Shown: positions 41,881 to 54,459 of the stretch, in pieces
Position numbering within the stretch: position 1 is the stretch's first letter
How the letters are laid out: the number at the start of each line of letters is the position of its first letter
From: Fragilariopsis cylindrus CCMP1102
Taxonomy: Eukaryota; Bacillariophyta; Bacillariophyceae; Bacillariales; Bacillariaceae
Direction of reading: 5' to 3'
NCBI GenBank assembly: GCA_900095095.1
Contig: FMBT01000298.1
Coordinates: 620,001-684,000, forward strand
DNA length: 64,000 bases
Translations under genes and position numbers: made by a program
Notes under the pieces: generated by a model
Seen by the model: only the letters and a program-made list of their open reading frames with translations
What the model was told of the DNA's origin: nothing
Database searches by the model: none

Positions 41881-44800
41881 TTATTTCGGGTCCGATGGTG
41901 GTGTTGATGTTGATGTTGTTGATGATGAAGTCGGTTTCTTCTTCTTTTTATTCATCGCGCTTCTAGGTACCTTGCCTTCAATTGACCCGTCAAGCATCAT
42001 TTCAGCTTTCATTGAGCTCGAGCCTTCTTGATCCCATCTAGAAACTTCAAACTCCCTCTTTTTCTTGGGAGTCCGATTTTTACCGTCCGGATCATCTTGT
42101 GACTGCGGTTGTTTTTCATCCGCTGTGGCTACAGAGAAAGATTCTTTCATTGATTGTCGAAAGACTTCTTGTGCATCATCGAGCATCATTTCAGCTTTCA
42201 TTGAGCTCGAGCCTCCTTGATCCCATCTAGAAACTTCAAACTCCCTCTTTTTCTTGGGAGTCCGATTTTTACCGTCTGGATCATCTTGTGACTGCGGTAC
42301 TTTTTCTTCATTTTTCGTCCGAACAACTGAGGGTGAATAATTTGAAAATGAAGAATCCCCTTGATCCGCTGAGGCTACAGAGAAAGATTCTCTCATTGAT
42401 TGTCGATAGACTTCTTGTGCATTGGCCTCATTCCCACTTCTTTGTTCCATCAACTCATATGCTCTAAATAATTGTTTAGTTTCATCTGTTCCTGGTGTAA
42501 ACTTTTCTAGTGATTGCTTAAATAGTTGTCGTGCCTCACTTAGATTGTCAAGTCCTTCCTCCATATGCGTCCAGGCCGTAATGGCGGCTAAATTACGGTT
42601 GTCTGCATCCAAGGCACGGCTGAAGCAACGACGAGCAGCAGCAAAGTCACCCTCGGAAGCCTCCAGAACACCCCAGCCCTGCCATAGTCGAGCACACTTA
42701 TATCCACCAGATTGACCTCCCGTCAGTTGTGCACATGCCCAAATTCCTTGTTGAAAAATATTGCGTGCTTCTTCTGGATAGCCCTCTCGAGTTTCCATGA
42801 CACCCCACGCTTGCCACGCAGGTGCATGTCGCTTATTGACCTCTGTCGCACGTCGTAACAAGTCTCGAGCTGAGTCGATATCTCCTAATTTTGCCACATA
42901 TAGTCCGTATGGTTGCAACACTCCAGCATCTCGTGAATTAGCCTTTAATGCTCGTTCAAACAAGTCAATGACTTTGCGACTATTTGAGTACGGTCGTTTG
43001 GATTCCATTATTGCATATGCCTGTATAACACGAGAATTGCGCTGATCAAACTTTAGAACTGTTTCATAGCATAATTCAGCCTGATCCCAATGATCAAGGT
43101 CGGCCTCCAACATCCCCAGTTGCAACCAGGCCGCAGAGCATTTCTTGTCGACCATTAAGGCGGCTTTAAATAGCTTCCTTGCCCGTCGAACATCGCCACA
43201 CTTTTTATATTCTAGTGACGCCCAAGCTGTATATACGTATGATGAGGGTGGCATCCCCACCTTTTCCAGTTCGCGTTCTGCTGCTTGGAAACAAACACGA
43301 CCCGCAGCCGCACCTTGACGAAATTTGCGTGTTCTTATTTGCGCCAGGGCCACCCATGAGGCTGCATGGGAAGGCCTCGATCGAACAGCACTAATATAAA
43401 GCGACTCAGCTTCCGATAAATGTCCCATTTTTTCTTCCAAGCAACCCAAAGTTTGTAACAGGAATGGGTTGGCACCCACATCGGGTTTCGAATCGTATCC
43501 GCATGATACACTCTGTGCGATACCAATTCGAAGATATTCTTTTGCCAGTTTAAAATCCCGTCGTCGTTGTGCGCACCTAGACAATCCAATGTAGGCTCGA
43601 CCATCACGAGGATCAATCTGGATGGCCTGCTCGTATAGTTCTTGAGCTTCCTCTAGTCGATTGCTGCGTAATTCTTTTTTCGCGTGATAATTAAGTCGAT
43701 CAGCATTGACACGAAGTGGATTGCCTAGCCGTATCCCGTCTCTAAATTGAATGGCACCGTCACCAATCAGTGAGGTTTCGTACATATCCGTTCCGCTTCG
43801 GTAGCCGAATAGACGATCTTCGACCATACGTGTAAGGGTAACATCAACCTTGCCGGATGTGTTGTTTTCGGTCGAGGTCGGCTGTTCAGAAACGATGGCT
43901 GCAGCTGCAGCTGCTGCTATTGTTGTTGTTGTGTTGCTATTAGAAGTTGCTGAGGTAGGATAAGTTGATGCAAAAATTTGTGCCTGCGCTTCCTTATCCG
44001 TTATTTCTTTGATTGTCGACGAGGTCGACTCCATATTACTACTGGAATTGTCATCTGAATATTGTGTTTGAGTAGTAGAAGAAACTTCAGGTTCTTTCCA
44101 ACTTCTCATCATAGTGCTAGCATCAATTGCGGATGTCGTTGTCGTTTTCAATTTTGGGAAAGTACTTGTATCGTCATTTGAAGAAAGTGATAATTTGTGT
44201 TGTCTTATTTTCTGATCCCTTCGACTTACACCGTACAGATCTTGATCGATCGTTTGTTCATCTCTCACCGGTTTTGGAAATAGATTATCAAAGGACCAGA
44301 CACTAGGTGTAGTACCCTCCGCTCGTTCAATTAATCGTTCATACTGTTGTTGTCGTTCTTTATATATTCGTTTCCGTTCTCGTTCCGTTTCCGGTATTCT
44401 CTTTCTCTGATACTTTTGTTTGCGTGGCTTCCTTCGATTATTGTCGTTTCTATTATTACTATTATTCGTATCGTTAGATGATTCTGTAAATTCTGAATTA
44501 TCGGAATATCGTTTTGCATTATTTGTTTTTGGTCCGGACGAGTTAGGAGGATCTTGTGCCAAAACCATCGATAGAAATGATGTTGACGTTGATGTTGATA
44601 TTGACGACGACGACGACGATGGGCATTGATTTATTAATCTCCTTCGTGTTACGGAAATATCTATTGACAACGATGATTTCATTAAGGAGTGACATGATCG
44701 ATGATATGAGAAAGATACCAGTATTAGACAAAATAAAGATTTTCTTACAAGCAGTATCATCGGTATCCGATTCCGATGATCATTCTTGTAGTGTCGTCTC

Positions 44801-44898
44801 TTTGTATTAATATTCGTATCGGAAGTGATAGCTGGAGCATGCTGAAAATTATTGATTATCGGTGGTTCAAATGTTTTATATATTATGGATGAGTGCAT
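41881..44898 (-). CDS. HAT/TPR-repeat protein, HCF107/Mbb1-like plastid RNA-binding factor
   Basis: A single-exon frame of 1005 residues. A hydrophobic signal is present (MILLVRKSLFCLILVSFSYH). The ATG at 44760 would place it at the N-terminus, so the true start may be there rather than at 44898. After a 350-residue disordered part, about ten TPR/HAT-type helical repeats run from about 400 to 800, with W-x-x-W-G-V-x-E patterns such as APAWQAWGVMETREGYPEEA and ARLWQGWGVLEASEGDFAAA. This periodic pattern and the entry GDGAIQFRDGIRLGN match HCF107 of plants and Mbb1 of green algae, which bind the 5' regions of psbB or psbH transcripts, stabilise them and activate translation in the plastid. The family match is good; the RNA target is inferred. 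The C-terminus carries a recent internal duplication. Confidence 0.82.
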   Translation of the reverse strand: MHSSIIYKTFEPPIINNFQHAPAITSDTNINTKRRHYKNDHRNRIPMILLVRKSLFCLILVSFSYHRSCHSLMKSSLSIDISVTRRRLINQCPSSSSSSISTSTSTSFLSMVLAQDPPNSSGPKTNNAKRYSDNSEFTESSNDTNNSNNRNDNNRRKPRKQKYQRKRIPETERERKRIYKERQQQYERLIERAEGTTPSVWSFDNLFPKPVRDEQTIDQDLYGVSRRDQKIRQHKLSLSSNDDTSTFPKLKTTTTSAIDASTMMRSWKEPEVSSTTQTQYSDDNSSSNMESTSSTIKEITDKEAQAQIFASTYPTSATSNSNTTTTIAAAAAAAIVSEQPTSTENNTSGKVDVTLTRMVEDRLFGYRSGTDMYETSLIGDGAIQFRDGIRLGNPLRVNADRLNYHAKKELRSNRLEEAQELYEQAIQIDPRDGRAYIGLSRCAQRRRDFKLAKEYLRIGIAQSVSCGYDSKPDVGANPFLLQTLGCLEEKMGHLSEAESLYISAVRSRPSHAASWVALAQIRTRKFRQGAAAGRVCFQAAERELEKVGMPPSSYVYTAWASLEYKKCGDVRRARKLFKAALMVDKKCSAAWLQLGMLEADLDHWDQAELCYETVLKFDQRNSRVIQAYAIMESKRPYSNSRKVIDLFERALKANSRDAGVLQPYGLYVAKLGDIDSARDLLRRATEVNKRHAPAWQAWGVMETREGYPEEARNIFQQGIWACAQLTGGQSGGYKCARLWQGWGVLEASEGDFAAARRCFSRALDADNRNLAAITAWTHMEEGLDNLSEARQLFKQSLEKFTPGTDETKQLFRAYELMEQRSGNEANAQEVYRQSMRESFSVASADQGDSSFSNYSPSVVRTKNEEKVPQSQDDPDGKNRTPKKKREFEVSRWDQGGSSSMKAEMMLDDAQEVFRQSMKESFSVATADEKQPQSQDDPDGKNRTPKKKREFEVSRWDQEGSSSMKAEMMLDGSIEGKVPRSAMNKKKKKPTSSSTTSTSTPPSDPK
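41993..42423. repeat. Coding tandem duplication at the 3' end of the HAT/TPR gene
   Basis: The segments beginning at 41993 and 42182 (189 nt, 63 codons apart) are nearly identical over about 115 nt. The flanking segments at 42121-42174 and 42367-42423 also match each other, with about 57 nt of extra sequence in the second unit. Both units encode a block containing PQSQDDPDGKNRTPKKKREF and SRWDQ. Confidence 0.9.
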
Positions 44899-45581
44899 CG
44901 TAAAATTTGAGAAGAATGCGTTTTTATCATCGAAAGTATTTCTCTGGCTGTAGCTTCGATTGATATGTGGATTGATCTGCTACTGTACTCTTAAAAGTGG
45001 CCTTGTGATTCGATTATATTATTTGAAGATGGTTGTATTGCTGCAAGTAACGGCAGTTAGACCTACTAGTAGCAAGAAGCAGAAGTCTGTGATTCTTGGC
45101 CAATAAATTTTTGAAAGAAATACGTATCGGAGAACGGTGTGCTACGTTAGTGAATGGTGCCAAACCATCACCAATCACGACGCGCCATTTGAGATTATGT
45201 GTCTTTACTTTTTACGCTTCAACCACGTGGAGGAGAAAGGAAAAGACGGGGGCGGATACTCAGATGTCCCCGTCTCAAGAAGGGTATGATATATATATAC
45301 TATGAATATTTACATATCTATGAGACATACATAGACATAGAACCAGTTTTCTTGTGTCAATAATGTCCTCTTCAAAAAATCCAAAAAAATACTTTCGAAC
45401 TTCATTCTTCAATCGACGTCAACACTCACTACACACTAGACATATAATATGATGACAAGTACAAGCTAACTACCATCATAACTATTTATTTATTATTACT
45501 ACTACTAGAGGTTTTTGAAGGCAACTCGTTTCATAACGTGATATTAGTCAATATAGATAGCTCACTTCATATTGGCAAACC
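44899..45581. promoter_or_regulatory. Divergent intergenic region
   Basis: About 680 nt between the HAT/TPR gene (-) and the RAB3GAP2 gene (+). It has TACTGTA at 44981-44987. A 69-codon frame at 45096-45305 has no supporting features. Confidence 0.4.
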
Positions 45582-48500
45582 ATGGTGACCTCTTCGGAAC
45601 AACAAGAATCGGGCGAAAAATCTTCCGGTAAATACATTGAAGCCGCTGCATTGTTGTCGCATGTACAAATACTTGAATCGAAATTACCAAAAGGAGAAAA
45701 TGACACATTCGGTCACCGAAAGGCTCCACAATTAAGTTTGTGTCGTATTCTAGACCCAGATACAACAACATCTCGTGGCAGCAGTCGTCGCAATCTACCG
45801 ATACTAGCCATGATGGCATATACCGAACGATGTATTTCAGCACAGCTTCTTAGGGAAAGTGTTGGATTTTCAGGTGTGGGTGCACCGGTAGAGGTATTGG
45901 TAGTAGAAGATGAAGACGCTATCACATCAGCAATTATGATACCATTAGAACGACTTGATTTGTCAATAGATGATACACTCGTTGTTGCCGATCAACCAAC
46001 AAAGTGATGAAAGTCAAACAAACGACGACGATCATTATAATCAGGAGCAGCATCAGCAACAGCAACGACCTAAATCGCTTATGAGTGGTGGCGTTATACC
46101 TATCTCACCTAATCCACGATTGGCGATAATAGTCGGTACTAAATCCAATCGAGTTATTTCCATTGAATTTACTGTTCAACCAAAATCGATGCAATTGTTA
46201 CGTCGGAGCTTTTATGTAGGCGAACAGGCTTATCCTTATTTTGAACCCTTTCCACGCGATCGTTTAAGTACAAACCAAGAAGATCTACCTCAAACTACAG
46301 CCGATCGTAGTCGTTGGACACGAAGGAACAAAGGCGATAATAAAAAGAATAAAGAAGTAATAGTACCCTTTATTCCCACAGGTGGTGTTACATCGTTAGT
46401 TCCTTACTCTATCTCGACGACTCAATCACAACAACACAGCGTAAAGGAAGATGCTGCTGGAAATAACGATGATAGTAGCGGTGGCAAGGATATGATGGCA
46501 ACACCAGTATCCTGTGCTGGGGATGATACGTACGTTTGGATTGGTTACGGAGATGGAACTGGTATTCGACTCCATCACGCGGGACTCTTTCCGTCGGTTG
46601 TCCAAAAGTACACAGACATATTTGTTAACAAGAAAGATAATGATAATGATAATGAAAATGGGAACATACTAATTGACGGTACAAGTAATAGCAAACTACC
46701 TTCTTTGGAAGATGTTCTAGGACAGCCTCTCATAAGATGGCACGCCCATTTGTCATTATTATCGTCCGTCATATCACCATCCGATACAATAACGGATAGT
46801 AATAGTGCTGCTACAAACTCTATGGTTGTCATACCAATTCCTAAATATCACCCGACACCATTAGCGGCGGCTACTAATTGTGTGACGCCATTCCCAACAT
46901 CATGGAATGATGCATATCAAGTGGGCATGATGGGTCGTGGTATCGATACTGGTACTAATGATGATACTTACGACGACGATGACATGAACAAGAAGGATAA
47001 AGACGACAGTAACAACAATGCCAATGATATCAATGGTGATTGGTCAAAAGATTATGAAGCAATAGTATATTGCAAGAATAATTTTGATCACTCTTTTCCC
47101 ACTCTAGTCTTCTATACTTCAGAAGATCAGTATCCAGGTCGATTTCAAGGAGATTTACAAGAATTACTTTACGGTTCACCATCTAGTGAAGAGAAAAAAA
47201 ATGAAAATTCTACCGTTAGTAGCGATCCAATTTCTTCCATTGTCGGTGGCATCTTTGGGTTTTTTGGTGGTGGTGGTAACGGAGAGGAGGAGGAGGAGGA
47301 GGAGAAATCAGGGGGAAAGGATAAGACAATAATATAAAAGCTTGTGGAGAAGATATAACCAAGAAGGACGAAGATGATTGGGATTCTGTTCTACCATTTC
47401 CAGCTATTAATCGCGCACCCATCGATCTTTATGCTGGAGTCGAAATTCACGATTCTCCTCGACAAATTACATCGTGCACGATAGAACCCGATGGAAATCT
47501 TGCCGCATTAACAGATACCTTAGGAAGAGTATCATTGGTCGATCTGACAACAAAACAAATCATAAGAATGTGGAAGGGTTTTCGTGAAACAAGTTGCCAT
47601 TGGATTCAAGTTCCAAGACTTGGAACAACTCTAAAACCGATGTTGTATTTGTTAATCCATTCGCGTCAAAGATGTGTCGTAGAAGTATGGCAAATGACTC
47701 ATGGTACAAGAGTAAAAAGTATCCAAGTAGGAAGAGAGGCTCAAGTAATTAATTGCCGACAAAAATCCCCTGCAGGCTATTTCAATACGTGCTACATTGC
47801 TTATTCTAGTGTTCCATTTTCGAATATGAACCAAGTGGAGAGAATCGTAATACCTTTGGATGACGACGATCAAGAAAAGATCCTTTCACTGGATACTGCA
47901 GAGAAAATCGAATCTTCAATTCAATCGCAGGAGTCTACCGCTAGGATGAATCGTTTGCAGCAGTTCTTGGGTCAAACCAACGTAGAATGCCAATCGGTAG
48001 ATGTGTACAAAGCTATGGAAGATATTGATTCATTAGACGATCTATCAAAATGTTTGGATACAGTTGCTATGTCTTCTTCCCTTGAAGAGAAAATGGAAGT
48101 CGATGGATCCTCCTTTCAACGACTGATATTATCGCTTTGTCAACAGAAGCTAGATGAGGCTATTTCCGGTGGTGGGGAGGAGTCTCTGACCAACCCCCAT
48201 GTAGAATTATTGGCTTTCAAAATCTCGTACTATACACAAATCTGCTCTGGGTATGAAATCTTGCATAGATACGAGATGGGAAATGATGAGGCTGGAAACA
48301 ATTTAGAAGTTAAACAACCAGACAGTTGGGGTCTCGAAGCCGCAGGTTGGACTTCAACCTATCTCAAAATCACAAAAGAAATCATTGACAGAAATATTCT
48401 TCCTCCTCCAACGAAACCCATGATGTTTTACGAATTCGCATCTTGCCTTGTAGCACCAAAGAAATGGAGGATGGCAGAGTTCGACGAGGACAACGGTGGA

Positions 48501-50572
48501 TATGCTTTATATCTCAGTGACAGCACTCGTACAAGGAAAGATATTGTTGCAAGGATATTCCGACCTCTCGTTAGTGATATTTTTTCCTTCAATGTTGTTA
48601 ATCAAATATTTGAGTCTATTGGAATCAAGAATAATTATGAATACAAATTAAGATGCTTTGGTGAATGGTTCGTCGGACTTCCAATCAAAAAGGCGACAAA
48701 AAACGCGGTATTTGCCCAATTTTCTCCTTCAATCCGTTGGCTCAAGGAAACCGTTGCGAGTCAGATAGATACTTTTCTTGATGACGAAGAAATTGCGCCT
48801 ATGGATTCATTGTATAACTTCTGTCGTGCTTCTGAGGATTTAATCAGGGCATTCTGGTTAGGGGCACTTTGCCGTCAGGCTATTTATGAGGTTGCAACCG
48901 ACAAGGAGGGGGAGACTTACGGAAAAATCGATAGCACGCAAATTATTGATCGATGGGATGTATTACTCCGACAACTTCGAGTCTGTTTGTTAGTGTCACT
49001 GCGTCTTTTTGGAAACCCGCTTGGTGCCTGCCCAATGTCTGTGAAGAATGTTGACAAGAACGGCAATTTTTCTGTTTACGAATGGCTAGCTCGGGATGAG
49101 CTTACAATGAGTCATAAACAACCTGAAATAGCATCTCTGGAGATTGCGTGCCAGATTAGCAGCCGAGCATTCGATCCATCGAAACCAGAAGGCGATGGGA
49201 AAACTCGTTGGAAAACTGTGCAAAGGTCATGTTTAACAGCGGCACTCGGAGAATCTGAAAGAGCTGAATATTTAGTTGATTTCGATGATGATGAAAGGCT
49301 GGGAGCTCTGCATCTGTATTTGAGGCTTCATAACAAACCCGAACTTCTAGCTCCACATAGAGCACTTCTTCTTGTTTCGAAATGGGGACGTAAGCCAAAA
49401 AGAATAGATATTCTGGAAGACGCAATCATTGCAATGCAGGCAATCGATCTGGATAAACAAAAAAGTGTAGCATATTCTGTGATTTTGGAAGTATGGCAAA
49501 GTCGTATTAGGCCTATTTTTCGAGCTATGTTGTTAGGCTTTGCTGATGTTCAGGAGATTTCTTCTGAGGTGATAGCACCGCTTCTCAATGATGCTGGTTG
49601 GGTAAATGCTTTTAGCAAACTTGCCTCCAAGATCTTGGACCTGCTAGTGGAATTATTTTTGAAGAAGGTGAAAATGTTAGTGAATGGAGTTCTCAAGTTG
49701 CAGATGACGATACAACGTGGCCACCTGTTCGGGACTGTTTTATACTACAACGATTAGTCGCACGAAACAAAGCACTTGATAGAAGTGCTTTAGAAACGCA
49801 CCAAACGCTGGTCTACGCTTTACGAATCAACAATGATGTTCAGAAATTGACAGAATGTATTCCTTCGTTCTATCATCTCTTCGTGCATGGGGCTTTGTTC
49901 ACCGAGGTATTATATACAGAAGAAATTGAAGAAAAACAACATGAATTCATGCAAGATTCAATTGTTGCCTTCGCAAAAGCCTACCATGGTCCTAATATGG
50001 ATATACTAAATATGGGAGATATCGGTACACTAGCAGATCTATGGGATTTTGATATGGTAAACGTGAATACTCTTTTCTTGCTATCTATGTACGAGTTTGG
50101 GAAAGATGCTGCAGTAGATGAATTGCTCACGAAAAGCTCCTCGCTCATCAGTGTTCAGCACTTTGTAGACGAAGGACTTGATATTATGTGTCGACGGTTA
50201 AATAATTTGTTGAATGTGAATCCAAGCGATGACATTAGAAGCATAATGGGAACACTTGATGCTGACATATGTGAATGGGTCAAGGACAAAGCGGAAGATT
50301 CGGAGCCTTTGTTGAATGCAAAGTTTGATGTCAAAATTGGATCTACACATCTTTTCGGGCTCCGTCTTTTAAGCTTGGCAGCAACTGCGGACGTACAAAA
50401 AGATCAGAGGATACAAATCCATTCTCTTATTGTTTTGAGTGGTACAATTGTGAAGGTGCTTGAGTCAGCTGCTCGAGAAAATGAGACAACTGTCGAAGCG
50501 TCGCGGCCGCAGACATCTAAAGAAGGCTCTTCCTCTGTCTCGGATGTATCGACAGAGGAAGTAGGAATATGA
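45582..50572 (+). CDS. RAB3GAP2: Rab3 GTPase-activating protein non-catalytic subunit (RAB3GAP2), three frame breaks
   Basis: One protein is spread over consecutive frames: 45582-46007, 45970-47337, about 47322-49757 and about 49655-50572, with no GT-AG intron to connect them. The N-terminal part resembles the RAB3GAP2 beta-propeller region. The diagnostic segment is ALTDTLGRVSLVDLTTKQII followed by MWKGFRETSCHWIQ, and the large alpha-helical C-terminal region runs to TIVKVLESAARENET. With RAB3GAP1 it forms a GTPase-activating and Rab18 exchange complex acting in membrane traffic, lipid droplets and autophagy. It contains acidic and polar low-complexity inserts (EEEEEEE at about 47285-47306). 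The breaks at about 45995 (+1), 47325 (-1) and 49655 (-1) sit at short overlaps, two of them near homopolymers. Sequencing indels are most likely; a decaying gene is the alternative. Confidence 0.8.
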
Positions 50573-50781
50573 TGCCTTGTCATGAATTGTGATACATAGT
50601 TCATTTTAACTAACGACTAAACTTTCCGACTATAATACATCTACAAACAAAACATAGCGTTTATTCAAACTTACAATTTACATTACTCGCATGTAGAAAA
50701 TATACTATATAATGCATGGAATACCTTTTTTTTAAAATTTTATTGATGAGTTAGATGCGTAGTAGTGTGTGCACACAGCAC

Positions 50782-53700
50782 CTAACGTCGACGTTGTTGT
50801 TTGCCCGGGCGTCTGTCCCTTTCTCTTCCCCCTCCTCCCCGTCTTTTGCGTGGAGGTTCGACCCTCCTCTGCTCTTCACCAGTGCCCAAGCGTACTACCC
50901 TTTTATCGTCCTTCGCTGCCTGCTCTTCCATCTCGTCCCAGTCCATCCCTTGTTCATCAAGTTCGTCATCGCCATCAAAATCGTCGTCGTCTTCAGTGTC
51001 GTAGTCTGCTTCGTCGTCTTCTTCCAGTTCTTCTTCATCATCGTCCCCTCCGCTTTCGTCACCGAATTCAGAATCATCCTCCTCCTCCTCGCCGTCGTCC
51101 TCATCATCGCGACCAAACATTCTCAGAATCTCCCACCCAGCTTCCTTTTTGGTGTATTCATCGTCTTCGGTATTCATGTAGAATCGATCGTCGTCCTTCG
51201 CGGTTGCTAAAATAGACTTCCAGTTCAGATTCATAGGTCCTTCTGTGTATGTTAAATCCATGCTAGTAAGCCATTCTTGGATAGCATCTTTGTCGCCATT
51301 TGGAATCATATCGATCCGAAATGGCATCTTGATGAAATCCTTATTGATGAGAATCATATCAAATGCCTTACTCATGTATGTGACGCGCTCAAAATGCACA
51401 TGATCTATGTGGTCAAGATCTACAACAAAGAAGGGTGTCTCGGTCAAATTCACAAGGCAATTCAATGTGGGGAGAATGGTCACCATTTCCTTGTGGGGGT
51501 TACCAGTAAAACCAAGATCTCGGTATGGGACATCGAACTCCACCTCGTAGTTATTCTTCTTGGCGACGGCATCGACCTTCTTGCAAAAGTCCCTAAATGC
51601 TGCATTGAGACGCTTTCGAAGTGTTCGTTCTCTCTGTTCGTCATCCATCTCATCGGGATCATACATACTACGTCGACCGTTATCTACTGCCTGACTCGCA
51701 TCAACAACCTCCGTAAAAAATTGAACATCTAAATGCTTCTTCTTACCAATCATGATAGCATTCTTCAAATGAAAATGTACGAGTACCATAATTTCATTTT
51801 CGCAGGGTTGAAAGATTGCGTATTTAATATTATTGAACATGATATCAACCACTTCATTTCGGGTAGAAATGAATCGGAGACCATTAGTGTGCGCTTCCAA
51901 ATTACCTTGCGTTTTTCTTCCCGCAAATACGGGACGCATTGTTAGATCGGACAATCTTGGAACACGCTCATTTTTGGTACGAATCAACTTTTCTTGTTTC
52001 ACTAGATTAAGCTCTTCTATTTCTCGAATCTCTCTGGCTCGGAAACGCTTTCGAAGTTCAGATATTTGACGAAATGCAGCCACCAAGTTGTTACCATCTA
52101 AACTACGAAAAGTCAATTCACGAATGAATGAGGCATACGGAGCGTACTTCTGCACAAGTTTTACCATATTCGCCGGTGCATCCTTTCCAAGGGCAATTCC
52201 TGCGGTGTAGAAATTAATTCGCAAGAGCGTAGCATTGTCCGGATCGGGAAGGACAACATTCTTGATGGTACTTATATGGAATGGAATTGGATTCCCAAAA
52301 ACTGGGAGGAGGACACATTGATTTGCCATATCCACCTTAACTTGATTAGGCTGTACATTTGGAGGATAATCGCTGGGTTTTCGATATGTTTCCAGTTCTT
52401 CAGCCAAATCCTCTGCAGCGCCCTTTCCTCTATTTTTCGAGTTCTGCCGAGCGATCTCCCGTACCCGATCTTCGTTGCGTCGCGCCATCAGTTCAATCTG
52501 CCGACGCTCACGCTCGGCGATACCTTCGGCTGCTTCAGCTGTTTCATTCGGATCTCGCGCCAATCGTCTTGATCTTCGACCTCCATCAGCATTGTTAGGT
52601 TCTTTTGACAGTTTTCTGGCTAGCTTTGCATCTCCGTCATCCTCATCGTCATCATCGTCGTCGTCGTCATCATCATCATCATCTTCATCGTTGACATTAT
52701 ATGCGACGTTTGTAATGGCCTTGCCCATTTTGGTTAAAACTTCAGCACCCTTATCGGAAATGCTTACCATGTCCGATACCATGAGAGCATATGTATTCAA
52801 TTTCTTAACCTGTTTCGGATACACACGACATAATGGAAGAGGGAGAAAAGCACGATGAACATGAGATCAAAATATTTATGATTATCCAATTCCGTGATTT
52901 AGATTCTACCGTTTTTTTCTTATTAATATATATACTGTATATATATAAATATGCATTCGATACGTACCGGACTGTTGTTGGGAGTATTACTTAAGTTGGA
53001 TTCAGTCAACTCCAAATTCTGAAATCCAATGGCCAGACAAAATACCATACCCTTCCGTAATTGGACACTATTTTTGGGAGATAAAAGCAAAGTAGAATCG
53101 CGGAATTCCAATCCCTGGGCGAAACCTAAATTCTTAGGTAATTTATCTATCAAATCTTCATGTCCGTTGTTTTTCAAGTAATTCACGGCTGCCTTGTACA
53201 CTGCCTTCAAAGGTTGACCGGGTTGCATTGCCTCTAAACAAGCCTCCTGTACTTCTAACAAGACCTCGTAGTTTTTCGAAACCTTTTTGGGTGGATCGAC
53301 CAAGAATGTTCGAGTCATATTACTGCAATATAATTTGTATCTAGCTCCTAATGATACAACAATAATGTCATGTGCGAGTTGATTAGACGTAGACTGCGCC
53401 GATACCTTCAATTCGTACTTTCCGCCACTTTGGATGATAGGAAAGTAACAAGGCTGAACGTCATCTCCTGGGACATTCAATTTGATCTTGTTTGGATCTT
53501 CGAGAATGGCTTCTATTTCTGATGCGAATGCCTCGTGTGTTATTTCCTTTTCATCTTCGATGATACCCTCCAATCTTTTCACAAAGCCGTGTTTCATTAC
53601 CTTGTTACTTAATACACTCGATTTCTTCATTAGGTCACGTTCAAAGTCATCTTTGACTGCCATAACGAGTGCAATTCCGTGTGTCGCATCGACTAGTTCA

Positions 53701-54459
53701 ATAGTCTTGGCATCGACACTTTCGTCAAGCAATTTTTCATACGGGGAAACGATTGCTGCACTAGTTGATTCCATATTCGCAGCTCGTTCCTTCAAAAGTA
53801 CACCCACCTTCGAGATGCTGTCATCATCGCCACCCTCCGTCTTCGCCTTGTCGGTGACGTGTTTCAACAAGGTCGCATAATTTTCAGCATTCCCATCTTC
53901 TTTGTTACGCAGCAAAAGATTAATGGTAAAGTCCTTATCCTTGCCGACTGCCGGTTCGAGGAAATCACATTTTTTCTTCGTAGCGCATATCCAAAGATTA
54001 CCATCGTCTTGAAGGAGTAAAATCGTATCGGGTAGTTCGTAACCAAATAACCATTGCTGAAGAACAACGGACCGCAAGTACGGTTGATCTTCGTCGTTAC
54101 TACCCCGTTGGATACAGAGAGATTTGGCACCGAGCCAGTAATTTTTCCTGGAACAAAGTTGGAATCGAAGTACGGTGTATCAGAATAATGCGATTAAAAC
54201 GAAAAAAATAAAGTTGCACAACAGCAATGATATATTAAAAAACAATTAAATGAGCGTTAGAGATAGATAATTATACAATAACGAGCACGAGCACGAGCAC
54301 GAGAAGATTGATCCAAAGCATAATACAATATAGTACAACTACAGAGCTGTGCGCCTAAAAAATCCGTAGACCGTTAAAGACTTACTTGTGTTTGACGAAA
54401 CTGCCATGTAACTTTCGAAGACGACTGTAAAAGCGCTCGACGTCGAGTTCGAGCGACAT
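50782..54459 (-). CDS. SPT16: SPT16, large subunit of the FACT histone chaperone
   Basis: Three exons: complement(54386..54459), complement(52968..54147) and complement(50782..52809). They join in phase to 1093 residues. The first exon (MSLELDVERFYSRLRKLHGS) is the family N-terminus. Next comes the catalytically dead peptidase M24-like domain (WLFGYELPDT, NMTRTFLVDPPKKVSKNYEV, LGFAQGLEFRDS), then the Spt16 middle domain (GNPIPFHISTIKNVV, NLTETPFFVVDLDHIDHVHF, IPNGDKDAIQEWL). The end is a long acidic tail followed by a basic Arg-rich terminus, and another acidic run sits at the start of exon 3. With POB3/SSRP1 it removes and redeposits H2A-H2B during transcription and replication. No frame break. 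It is convergent with RAB3GAP2 (210 nt). The TATA-like repeat and one TACTGTA (52933-52939) lie inside intron 2. Confidence 0.96.

Noticed and set aside
8893-49757. A common slippery heptamer at the frame breaks
   Set aside because: TTGA recurs at three sites, but there is no shared X-XXY-YYZ heptamer, and no stop-and-shift codon context is common to all.
50755-51215. Long forward frames opposite the SPT16 acidic tail
   Set aside because: They are antisense shadows of the GAT/GAC/GAA-rich tail of SPT16.
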